Positions 1 to 10,205 of a stretch of 64,000 bases of DNA are shown in pieces; the stretch's first letter is position 1, and every line of letters begins with the position of its first letter. The stretch covers positions 1,170,667 through 1,234,666 of the forward strand of contig KE546970.1 in NCBI GenBank assembly GCA_000442125.1, given 5' to 3'. The position numbers and the translations under genes were made by a program. The notes beneath the pieces were generated by a model. It was not told the origin of the DNA, searched no databases, and was given only the letters and a program-made list of their open reading frames with translations. This DNA comes from Opeltia flavorubescens (Eukaryota; Ascomycota; Lecanoromycetes; Teloschistales; Teloschistaceae).

Positions 1-1
1 A

Positions 2-643
2 CCTCCTCCATTTTACAAAGCATTCACTTCGGCCAACCTCGCCCACTTATCCTCTCTACAACAATCGAACCCTTCACTCACTATCGAGGACCTCCCTCCC
101 GAGCTCGAAAACCTCCTTCCTCCTCCACCCCCACCACCAAGTACTTCTTACCGAATTTTTGGCGAGATCCACCAGAGCCCCGCCCCTCCCACCATAGACC
201 CTCCACCGAAAGAACCGCCAAACCCGCATCGCTTACTTCAGACGACGCGCCAGCTCCTTCTCACATTCCTCTCACTTACAAATGCTCTGGTGGTTGACCC
301 GGATACGTGGGCGCCGAAATGGGATGAAATGCGCGCGTTGTTCTCGGAAGCGCATGCCATCGTGAACGAGTATCGGCCGCATCAGGCGAGGGAGACGCTG
401 ATACATATGATGGAGGAACAGCTGGAGAGGAGTAAGACGGAGACAAAGGCCTGTGAGGAGGCTTGCGAGAGGGTTCGAGAAGTATTGGAGAAGGTGGAGA
501 AGGAGGAGGGAATGGCCCAACCAGAAGCAGGAATTATGGAGCTAAAGAAGCGAAGTCAGAGTGGGAAAAAGAAAGATTTAAGAGCTACAACGGAGAGCAG
601 GATATGGGAGGCGATCCAGCAAGAGGTTGGGAGCTTCGATTGA
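2..643 (+). CDS. MED7: Mediator complex subunit 7, 5'-truncated by window edge
   Basis: Subunit of the middle module of the nuclear Mediator complex, which links transcription factors to RNA polymerase II. Frame 2 is open from the first base, so the N-terminus lies outside the window. The visible protein (about 213 residues) opens with PPPFYKAFT, the usual MED7 start region, followed by LPPELENLLPPPPPP and YRIFGE. The conserved core NEYRPHQARETLIHMMEEQL then leads into a charged C-terminal helix likely to pair with MED21. No intron is seen in the visible part. It converges on ADE13, with 262 bp between the stops. The family is clear from the motifs. Confidence 0.93.
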   Translation, partial: PPPFYKAFTSANLAHLSSLQQSNPSLTIEDLPPELENLLPPPPPPPSTSYRIFGEIHQSPAPPTIDPPPKEPPNPHRLLQTTRQLLLTFLSLTNALVVDPDTWAPKWDEMRALFSEAHAIVNEYRPHQARETLIHMMEEQLERSKTETKACEEACERVREVLEKVEKEEGMAQPEAGIMELKKRSQSGKKKDLRATTESRIWEAIQQEVGSFD

Positions 644-905
644 TGAGTAATGGGGCTGCTCATAATGGCACGATTCACAGATTTGATGGCAAGAGCAATC
701 ATGCAATGCACAATCAACTCGCTACTCAGATGCAAGTTTTGCTTTTGGGGTATCAATACAGAAAGCCTCAACTTTTCCAGATCGCCGCAATCACAAATCC
801 AAATTTATGCCGCTCCATACGGCGTTCATGGCAAGGAAGCGGAATAGTCAGCCCAAGCCACCACGTCAAGCCTCGGAACACAATGGGGATAATAAAGAGC
901 ATGCT

Positions 906-2412
906 TCAGACACGAAGCTCTGTGGTCTGGGCGGACGCTAATTGACGCTGATAATCTTGCAGCGCATTCTGGACTTCACCGCCAGCTCCAGTAAATTTCT
1001 CCACTTGCTGAGGAGCCCGTCCAATGAAGGTTGTTGGGTCCATAAGTTGTGGTATCATGTCAAGTATTGGCTCGAAGAACGGGTCCTTCTTCACTCTCTC
1101 GATCAGATCGTTATCGTCTCCGAGGCCTTTGACTTGTTTGGCAGCTTCATGGGATAATACTCGGATATGTTCGTGAGCATCCTGGCGCGAGCCCCCTCGA
1201 TCAACCATGGCCATGATCAGGTTCTCGGTTGCCATGAATGGCAGCTCATCATTGATTCTCCGTTTGATCACGGCCGGATAAACGACCAGTCCTGAGCAAA
1301 TGTTGTTAAGAAGTATCATGAGAGCATCGGCTGTTAAAAACATCTCTGGCAATGAGCTTCGTCGGACCGCGCTATCATCCAACGATCTTTCAAGCCACTG
1401 AGCTGCAAATGTGTCTTCGGTATTGTGAGCCAGGTTGACCAGCTGCCTTCCCAGCGAGCACAACCGCTCCGAGCGCATAGGGTTTCTCTTGTATGCCATG
1501 GCGGAAGAGCCAATCTGGTCCTTTTCGAAGGGTTCCTCGAGCTCTTTGAACATAGCCAGATGCCGTATATCGCCCCCCATTCGCTGGCATGTCCCTCCTA
1601 GTGAGGCTAGTGCGTGAGCGACATCTACATCGATCTTTCTCGAATACGTCTGTGACGAGATGGTGAATGCAGAGTCGAAGCCAGCTTTCTTCGTCACAAT
1701 CTCGTCGAGCTGCTCCACTTTCTCATGATCACCCTTGAAAATCTGAAGGAAAGATGCTTGTGTTCCAACTGTCCCTTTGACGCCTCGAAAGCGAAGGTCT
1801 GATCTCGCGCGCTCAAGGTTTCGAAGATCCATCAACAGATCTTGGATCCAAAGACACGCTCGCTTTCCCATGGTGGTCAATTGGGCTGGCTGACCATGGG
1901 TGTAGCCAAGGCAAGCTAGATTCTTGTGGAGTTGGGCAAAGTCGGATAGCTTCTGGATAACGGCAGCAAGCTTAGGGCGAAGAATGTCGAGACCGTCTCG
2001 GAGGAAGATCAAGTCGGCGTTGTCTGTAACATAGCATGATGTTGCACCCCAATGAATAATGCCAGCAGCTTCGGGAGCAGCTTGTCCGAATGCATGAACG
2101 TGAGCCATCACATCATGTCGTCTTCTTCTCTCCTCTATATCGGCTACTTCGAAATCACGATCGGACATTGCAATGTGTGAACGCATTTGGTCAATTGCTT
2201 TGTCGCTAATCGGTAGACTCAGCTCCTGCTGTCCTTCTGCCAGCCATAGCCAGAGGATTCTCCAGGTCTCAGCCCTTCTCTTGGACGAAAACAATTCTTG
2301 CATCTCTCGTCCTGTGCCAATGGATTAGTAGGAGACAATGTCTCAGCTTCAGACACGGGTTACCTGTATAACGGCCCGCCAGAGGCGAGTGATATATGCT
2401 GTACTTATCCAT
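906..2412 (-). CDS. ADE13: Adenylosuccinate lyase
   Basis: Fumarase/aspartase superfamily enzyme of purine synthesis. It releases fumarate from SAICAR and from adenylosuccinate in the cytosol. Two exons: 2412..2364 and 2311..906; the intron (2312-2363, 52 nt) has a GT-AG boundary and an ACTAAT branch site. Splicing adds [17 protein letters not shown], the expected N-terminus (active-site edge SPLAGRY), giving 484 residues, close to the yeast enzyme. Visible motifs: [12 protein letters not shown] and GYTHGQPAQ with the catalytic histidines, and the superfamily signature [14 protein letters not shown]. The TGA stop is at 906-908. A single-copy housekeeping gene with nothing unusual. Confidence 0.95.
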
Positions 2413-2872
2413 ACTGTATCAGACAGATGAGATTATAGTACCTGATATAATGATATCTGGCGGATGATCTTGATGGTCTTCAATACACTATTTCAATCTT
2501 CAAATATTCAACATGTTCTCGATAAGCAGAATTGCAGGGATGGCTGATCCTTATCTTAGCTTCGGGTGGCTGCAGAAGCGAGCTCAGAGTTGCATCATTG
2601 CACGGATAAGGGTGGGGGTGAAGATGACAAAATGCTGCTGTCACTTGATGCTTCCTCCCGTCTACGATTCAGCAATTAAGAAAGCTTCTGGAGTCTGGAT
2701 TTCTCCTCTGTCACCGCAAAAGTTGGAGGATTGGGACTGTCTTTAACTTTTTACAACCGCAAGTAACAGTAAATAGTTCATTATACATTCCGGGCGCTTA
2801 TTCATAACCTTATTGATATTTATCTGGCACCTCTCCTGCACTTGTCTTCCACATCCTCTTCCTCAAGCTATC
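2413..2872. other. Intergenic, divergent promoter of ADE13 and REI1
   Basis: About 460 bp between two divergent start codons. A short open frame on + (2513-2746) has no recognisable domain and lies in promoter sequence. I see no RNA gene or repeat. Confidence 0.5.
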
Positions 2873-4671
2873 ATGGCTACTATATCTTCAAGCAGACCTA
2901 CTCCTCCAGGGCCGCAGCCTATCCCTGTTGCCAGCACCACTCAATCATATCAATATACTTGCAATTCCTGTCAAGTGGCGTTCAGGAATAATGAATTACA
3001 AAGGACACATATGCGAGGTGATTGGCAGTATGTAACAATCTTGATTGCTTTATTCAGAATTTGACACTCGCCAGTCGATACAACTTAAAACGTCGTGTCG
3101 CCTCATTACCACCACTGTCTTCGGAGGTATTCGCGGAGAAGGTCCTCACCGCACAAGCCACGTCGACTGCGGCAGCAGCCAAAGCCTCTTTCGAAAAGCA
3201 ATGTGCTGCTTGTCAAAAGACGTACTACAGCGAAAACGCGTATCAAAATCATTTGGGTAGCCAGAAGCACCGTCTGAGATTAGCCGCCCTACGAAACGGA
3301 GATCCTTCGAAAGATACCGAGACAGAGTCTGTCATTAGCTCTGCAATTTCACTCGGAGAACCTATCAACCAGACACCCACCGAGACAATAGACCCCGAAG
3401 CTGAAGCCGAGTTTTCAAAGGTCATAGATGGGATCAAGGAAGCCAAATTGGATGACCAGGATGCAATCTCGCGACGTCCGTCAAGACCCCACCACTCAGC
3501 CAACGAAGAACGCTCAGAGCACCCTCTATCTGAGAACCCTACGACTGAGAGCACGCCAACTGTGAGCAGACCTAGATCTCCAACCCAAGCAGCAGCCACA
3601 GCACCTCTCAAGCGATGTCTCTTTTGTAATTACGAGTCACCCTCATTTAAACTCAGCGTCATGCACATGACCAAATTCCATGGCCTATTCATCCCGGAAC
3701 AGCCATACCTTGTCGATTGTGAGGGCCTTGTGGCGTATCTTTATGGCAAAATCTTTGAACACCACGAATGTCTCTACTGTCACAAGATCAAAGGCTCCGC
3801 GGAAAGCATTCAGACACACATGCGAGACAAAGGCCATTGCATGATCGCGTACACAACAGAGGCCGAGATGATAGATGTTGGTCAGTTTTACGATTTCCGA
3901 AGCTCCTACTCAGACCCTGAATCCGATCTTGGCGAGGAAGATGATGAAATGAAGGATACACAAGATACCGAGGGCGGTGTCAAATTGGGAGGCAAGAAAT
4001 GTCTCAAGACCGTCATTTGCGATGCAAACGGTGACAAGGAAGTACGGGACGGTGAAGACGAAAATGCCGAAGGATGGGAAACAGATAGCTCAGCGTCATC
4101 GATAGCTTCGGAGGATCTAACGGCCGTTCCCATCGAAGATCGCACCGAAGCGTTCAAGAGATTGCCTTTGAGTCGTCATCATTCCCACACAGATCCAAGA
4201 CATCATCATCAGGTTGACGGCTATCATTCCCATGCCCATTCCCACCGTGCCGTATTCTTGGATGAATATGAGCTGCATATGCCGTCTGGCCGCGTAGCAG
4301 GTCACCGCAGCTTGTCCCGCTATTACCGACAGAATCTTCACAACTATCCCAGCGCCAATGAGCGAATCGAGCGTCACCAGCGTATGATTGAGAATGCTCG
4401 CTCCGGTGATTCAGATGAGGATATGGATGATAACTCCAGCGAAGGGGAAGAAGAAGCCGACCGCACAGGCGATATCCGAGGGAGAGAAGTCGCCACGCGA
4501 GCCAACGGCGGTATGAGCATGATCGGCGTAACGGACGCGAAGAAACGTGAGCTCAAAGCCGTGGAGAAACGAGACCGTAAGACGACTCAGAGAGCGCAGA
4601 AGCAGTACGAATGGGGAATCAACAAAAGGGCGAATAACCAGAAGCATTTCCGGGATCCGTTGCTTCAGTGA
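2873..4671 (+). CDS. REI1: REI1-like cytosolic pre-60S ribosome biogenesis factor
   Basis: C2H2 zinc-finger protein (ZNF622/REI1 family) that acts on cytoplasmic pre-60S particles and helps recycle Arx1 and Tif6. Two exons: 2873..3027 and 3075..4671, with a 47-nt intron. Splicing restores the finger-1 tail HMRGDWHRYNLKRR, the family hallmark. Protein 583 residues. Four fingers: YTCNSCQVAF near the start, QCAACQKTYY, RCLFCNYESP and ECLYCHKIKG. They are followed by an acidic stretch, a His-rich stretch and the typical C-terminus NNQKHFRDPLLQ. The start ATG at 2873 is the first in frame. It converges with the MFS gene downstream. Confidence 0.93.
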
Positions 4672-5122
4672 GCGGGCCTGGGATTCTTGCCTTGTGCTTT
4701 TGGAGCGGATTTGGCTTGCGGTATTGCAAGGGATTTTACTTGTGAAGGACCTACATAGCAAATGAAAAAGCTTGTATATACGCAGCCAATACGAGACAAC
4801 AGATCATTCTTATCCTCTGTTCCAGTAAAGAGACTGGACTTCATCATGCACTCGAAGTATCGAGTTGGTTGACACTATGTGCGGGCCTTCAACCTTTCAA
4901 GATCTGTTGTCCTTCTCCTCTGGCTGTAAGCGTAATTGAATATTGAATGGATCGTTTTCATTGAATCAGTTCATGCGATTAAACCTAGACTTCAAACAAA
5001 TGTAACGATATCATCATTCTGGATTGAAAACTCAAATGCTCGCTAAAACTCAAACCTCCATTCCATAAGAACTTTTCCATCGTCATTTCGCATTATCAAA
5101 TAGACATCCGATCATTAGTCAC
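4672..5122. other. Intergenic, convergent 3' ends
   Basis: 451 bp between the stops of REI1 and the MFS transporter. It should hold both 3' UTRs. No supported gene or RNA was seen. Confidence 0.5.
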
Positions 5123-6850
5123 TCACTTCCTTGCCAAATTGCTATGCAGCGTATGCTCCCTCATCGCCAAGCTTACAGCAGCGCTCAAGATACCAATCCC
5201 TAAAGTCGTCACGAACACGCCCTTCAGTGCAGCCATATAAACATCCATCGCGTCCCCTCTCAGATGGGGCGGTAGGTTCTGAATCTCCTCCAAGCTATCC
5301 CGCAACCTGGCAATAACGTCCTTCGAATCGGGTAGATCCTTGAAACGGGATTGGAGTTTCATATTAAGGATGTTTTGGAAGACGGCCGATGTAATTGTGA
5401 TCCCAATTGTAGAGCCGGTGCTTCGGAAGGCGTAGGAGGCGGATGTTATTACAGCTTGATGAATGTGATCGACGGCGGCGATGAGGGCGAGGAGGGTGAT
5501 GGTCAGCATGGCGCAGTGGCCGGCTCCTGATGGTTGTGTTAGTCTAGGACTGGGTCGACATGAATCGAGGATCATGGAAGATGGATTTCAAGAATATGGG
5601 TCAGACGTACCTGCTAAGAAGAATGCAACGAAAGCTTCCCATGAGGGCGTATTCAGTTGAAAGGTTGCAAAGATGACCAGGGCTGTGAGAGAAGTTATTT
5701 GGGAACAAACGCTAAGGATGTAGTATCGGCCCGTCGAACGCATGATAAGCCCACTCCCTAGACTACCGACGGCGAGACCAACTGATGTTGGAATTAACCT
5801 CGCACCGGCTGCAGTAGCAGAGAGACCTTTGACTTGAAAATATATAGGTCCATAGAAGAGAATTGCAAATTGCCACATGGTGGAGAACCAATTTGTGAAG
5901 CAAGCGGAGAGGACGGTACGGTCTAGGAGAAGACGAACAGGAATCACAGGCTCGGAGGCGACATTCGCCTCGATGTAGATGAAAAGCAATAAAAACACTG
6001 CCGAAAGAGGAAGGGAAACAAGAACGAGAGGGTGCGTCCAAGGTACGATGTTCCCTCCAGAATTGACCCCCAATAGCAGAAGAACCAAGGTGAATATTAG
6101 CGTTGTGGCACCCAGAAAATCGATTCGCTTCCATGTACTCTTCTCGCTTTGTTTAATGGGTATATCAATGGTGAAGAACACCAGTACTCCGGAGATGACG
6201 GTCAAAGGGACCAGGACCAGAAAGGCCACACGCCAACCCCAGACGTCGTTTATCCAGCCTCCAAAGATACCACCAAGACCTGCACCGACGCCATAGCAGA
6301 CGTTACCGAAGCCTTGCCAAAGGCCCCGTTTGCGGAGTGGGATCAGATCTGACCCGACGAATGTAGATATGGCCGTTAAGCCTCCTCCACCCATGCCAGC
6401 GACAACTCTTCCAAATATCATGACCCATTCATCTTGAGCAAAGCCACAGATCAGATTACCTGCGGCGAAGAAGATGTTGGAGAACACAAGACCGGTTCTT
6501 CTGCCTAGGATATCCGTAAGACGGCCACTGAGAGGTTGAAGAGCAGCATTGGCAATCAGATATCCTGAGGCGAGCCACGAGAGCAATGAGAGGGAATGGA
6601 ATGATGCGGATATTGGAGCAGAGAGGGTAGCAATGATGGTCGAGTCAAGAGCAGCGAGGAAGCATCCAACCCAGACACCGCTCATAGCCAGTAGCAATTC
6701 ACCAGTCGAGGGTTCTTCAGCGAGGGTAGTATCATCGTCCGAAGACGGATCATGACCATTTGCACGCTTGATATCTCCATTGCTCGATTTACCCAGGAGT
6801 GGACTTGTTTCTGATGGTCTTCCATCGTGATCTCCAGTCGACGGCGTCAT
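5123..6850 (-). CDS. MFS transporter, DHA2 / vacuolar basic amino acid type
   Basis: Fourteen-helix drug:H+ antiporter-2 family transporter, similar to fungal Vba/Fnx vacuolar amino acid carriers. Exons 6850..5611 and 5526..5123 with an 84-nt intron (5527-5610); the join reads FFLAGAGHCAML, as expected for the family. Protein 547 residues. The N-terminal tail has SETSPLLGK, an acidic dileucine motif consistent with vacuolar sorting (inference). Family signatures are LDSTIIATL in helix 1 and GRLTDILGRRTGL in loop 2-3. The substrate cannot be fixed from sequence; multidrug export is the alternative. It is divergent from the 49-residue gene. Confidence 0.88.
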
Positions 6851-7501
6851 GGTCCTTTAGATAAAGATGAGCAGACATGGTGATGGGGAAAAGAGGAGTA
6901 TATAAGGACCCCACAATTGATGACTCGATGAGAAAATTTCCGATTTTCTGACGAACGCCCGAGAGCAGATTGAGCGAAGAGATCCGATCGGAGAACGGAA
7001 AATTAGTTCCGTCTAACCCGCCACCAAAAAGGCTTGGTATTCTTGGCATGCAGATCTAAACAGACTTCCTATTTGGGGTGGTTGGCTGGCCACCGCATAT
7101 GGCTGGGAGCTCTGTCTAATCTCACCTTCAGTACAAGATCGATTGTCTCTGGAGCCTCTTTCCGACTTACTTTTCATCTGAACAGTAGCTTTACGAACAT
7201 TTACGAGCTGTACGAAATAAATATACCCTGTTTGCGATATACCTTGCCGATTTCCTATCTCTCGAAACATTCTATCAGACTTTGGAAATATATATAGCAA
7301 GCAATATCACCCAATTGAGTCGATACAACCAAATTGCATCAATCAACCTTGTCAACATCCAGAACATTTCGGCACACCGAATCCTGTTCTAAAAACGCCG
7401 ACGTAACTGGACGCATTCAACGACGCCTTACGCCCTCCCTTCGTCCTCGCCCTCCTCCACCGCTGACTGCTCCCCTCCTCACAAGCTCCGCCTTCTCAGC
7501 A
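6851..7501. other. Intergenic, divergent promoter
   Basis: 651 bp between divergent starts. It contains TATATA-rich spots near 6899-6906 and 7286-7294. Open frames here lack ATG starts or domains and are taken as noise. Confidence 0.45.
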
Positions 7502-7651
7502 ATGGTCCGCCGCAACCTTGTCATCGCCATCATCGTGATCCTACTTTTCGTCGTCCTCGCTGTCGTCGGTTACGTCATTTACGCCGTACAAAACCGCATT
7601 TCACTTTTCGGCAGAAGAAGAATAATGGAGGTGGAAGACGATGACGGCTGA
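7502..7651 (+). CDS. Single-pass membrane microprotein, 49 residues
   Basis: Short open frame from an ATG at 7502. It encodes a basic start (MVRRN), one long hydrophobic helix at about residues 6-28 (rich in Ile, Val and Leu), then FGRRRIMEVEDDDG, a basic patch followed by an acidic tail. The order fits a small integral membrane protein. The frame also runs upstream to 7334, but only from a TTG, so I chose the ATG. I do not recognise a named family. The clean architecture and isolated position support a real gene; its size limits certainty. Confidence 0.5.
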   Translation: MVRRNLVIAIIVILLFVVLAVVGYVIYAVQNRISLFGRRRIMEVEDDDG

Positions 7652-8046
7652 CAGAATTGAGTTTTGTTGCGTTGGTATTATGGTGTAGTGTGTGTCACAT
7701 GTGGCTAGGAGTTCGGAAAAGGTTATAAAGGGAATACTATGCGATTAATTGAGCGATTGAGCATTTGGGACGGATCCTTATGGGTGGAAGACGGGCATGA
7801 TACAGGTTATAAAAAGTGGATTATCAGAAAGGATCACCGACATTGGGTATTGGCATGCTCGGCTGCACCATTGACAGGATATTGGTAAATGTAATAGTAT
7901 TCACGAATATAGTTGTGTTATCGCAGCCGTACATCAACGGCGCAACACCGACGTATCAAATCAGTTTGTGTCATTTTCTTGTCACATCTACCTGCCTCAT
8001 TGATGTATTGTTTGCTTTTCTCAAATCCCACCGTTGTAGCGTCGTA
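7652..8046. other. Intergenic, convergent 3' ends
   Basis: 395 bp between the stops of the microprotein gene and the zinc-binding protein gene. A + open frame at 7816-8151 overlaps the opposite gene and has no domain. Confidence 0.45.
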
Positions 8047-9654
8047 TCATCCATTCCTATTTCCATTCATCTCATCAAACCCTTTCAATTCCATCAATAT
8101 CCTTCCCCCATCATCGACCTTTCCGCTTCCTGGTCTCAATGTCGGATCTAGCACGTCCCGCGTCATTATCCCATTTTGCGCCGCCGCAGCGGTCAATTCG
8201 TCATCTTCATCCTCACCAGGAGCGTCTGCCAGATCCTCGTCTTCCATCTCGTCACCGTCATCGTGATAAGAATGCGAGCCATCAAGCGGGCGATGTTCGT
8301 GAGCAGATGAAACACCGTCCATCCGCGTGTTGCTAGACGACCACGACTCCAGAGCCGGGAGCGGATGTTGGACAGATCGCTGTTGCTGAATACGCTGTTT
8401 CCATTTGTCGAGGAGGCGGTCATAATCCCAGAGTTGTAGATCGCGCGCTTGCTGGGGACTGAACGAGTTGATTGTTGTGCGGCTCAGCGGCATTGAGGCG
8501 ACCTGGAAACCAGACGAAGATGATACCCCATGCTTTTGGTGATTCAATTGCTCTTTGAGATGGTGTATCTCCTGCTCAAGCTGATCCAGCCGTTCCCGCG
8601 TTTCTCGATGGCGATCGTATTCCTCCGCGTAGGCCTTTTGACATTCAAAGCGCCATTGTGCTTCTTTACTCTCCAATGCCATTGTTTGCCAATTGCTGTA
8701 TGCTTGTTCAAAATGACGCTGGTGAAGTAGCTCCTCCTTTGCTAGATTGTCCATCAAATGCTGGTCGATGTCTCCGGAAGAGCCGCCTTGCTGCTCGTCT
8801 TGGGTTACCCTGGCTTTCCACTCTTGTAGCTTTGCAAATACGTATCGCTTCATGTATTCATACTCAGCGGGACCTGGAGGCTCAAGCCGCCAAGTCTCTT
8901 GGCCAAGGTTGGAATGGTGGAATGACATTGAGCGCGGTGGTGGCATACATCGTAGGCATAGGCCTGGAAAGCTGAAGCGGAAGAAATCGAATTCAAAAGG
9001 CGATTGTGGATGCGCTCGAGCACTACGTAAACCGGGATGTTAGTTGAGTTGCGCTGGTACCGTACTGGAGATGAATGCCTACTTTGCGGCTCTGAGACTA
9101 CCGAGTACTTCTTTCAAAGCATATTCCACAGCCAGAGCTCGATCTCTCTCCTCGATTGCTGCTTCCTTCATTGCGATGTCCAATTTGTTCGATACCGGGC
9201 CTTCTGCTCTACTGAGCGAGCGTGATGGGCTTCCCCTGGATGCAGACGGAAGATCATTAATGACACCTGTTGCTTGCCACATTGGGCGATTCCACTGCCG
9301 TTTAGCTTGGGCGCCATTCATCTGCGTGTCGCCATTGTGCTGAAGCGCAGTAGAGGGTGACCGTTGATCGCGAACAGGGGTAACCTTTGCGTTTGAAGCG
9401 GTGGAGCCCTCTCGCCTTGTTGAGGATTTAGGTTGCCGGCGAGTGACATTGCCGCGCATTTGTCGAATTTCGTCGACATTGTGAAGACCATCAGCGGGCT
9501 TCGGGTTTTTCTCCCGGATGTATAGATCAAGATGACGGCCGAGAGAAGATGTGGTGAAAGGGGTACCACAGTATTTACATTTTGTGTTCTTGATCGCCGG
9601 CTTCCTGCCAGAATCTGCAGTTGAGCCAGGTGATGCTATTGAAGCTTCAGCCAT
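8047..9654 (-). CDS. Conserved fungal protein with N-terminal Cys/His zinc motif and coiled coil
   Basis: Two exons, 9654..9083 and 9022..8047, with a 60-nt intron (9023-9082); 515 residues. Near the N-terminus KCKYCGTPF followed by LGRHLDLYIREKNPKP looks like a zinc knuckle (two Cys, one or two His). The splice join gives an aromatic stretch, SPFEFDFFRFSFPGLCLRC, which recurs in unnamed ascomycete proteins as far as I recall. The second exon has a long charged coiled coil around ERLDQLEQEIHHLKEQLN and an acidic, Asp/Glu-rich tail. I recognise the type only as a conserved filamentous-fungus protein; its function is unknown. A nuclear role is a guess. Confidence 0.8.
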
Positions 9655-10205
9655 GGCTCATCGCAGCACAAGCGCGTGATTCATAAACAACGGACAGAGG
9701 CCGATCAGAGCTAACAGCTTAACATAGGGGAGGATTCATCGTGAGCGATCTTAAATAGAGCGAGGAATGTAGCAGATCTAGCTTAAAGGAGAAGACTGCA
9801 TACTGCGATCGCTTGAACACAGACCAGCTTCTGGCGCAATGAACGAACGAGGGTGGATGACAAGGGGGCACCGGCTTGCTGGCCTGGTCAGGCTGAAATG
9901 AACCCGTCCGAATCGCTAGGCTGTCTACAGTTAGCTCACCCGTGTCGTAATCTCGATAGGTATCTGAATAGGGGCTCATAGGGGCTATGAGTGTTGTCAT
10001 GGACTTTCAAGCGACTACTAATAGCTGAGGACTTGATTTGAGGAGCTCGTGGTACGATACGAAAGAGAAGGCAATTATTAGACCAAAAAGAACTTTCCCA
10101 TTATCAAGTTTACAAACCATTTAAATTACAAAGTAGAGAGCTGGAAGATGCTAAATAGAATTATAATCCATCTCATATATTCCCTTCAAACAAGCCGGAT
10201 CCCCT
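9655..10205. other. Intergenic between zinc-binding protein and calpain
   Basis: 551 bp upstream of the zinc-binding protein gene and downstream of the calpain stop. It contains a 93-codon ATG open frame on the minus strand (9719-10000) without a domain; this may be 5' leader. Confidence 0.4.

Noticed and set aside
9719-10000. 93-codon ATG frame on the minus strand
   Set aside because: No domain, low-complexity composition, and position just upstream of a minus-strand gene; more likely 5' leader or chance.
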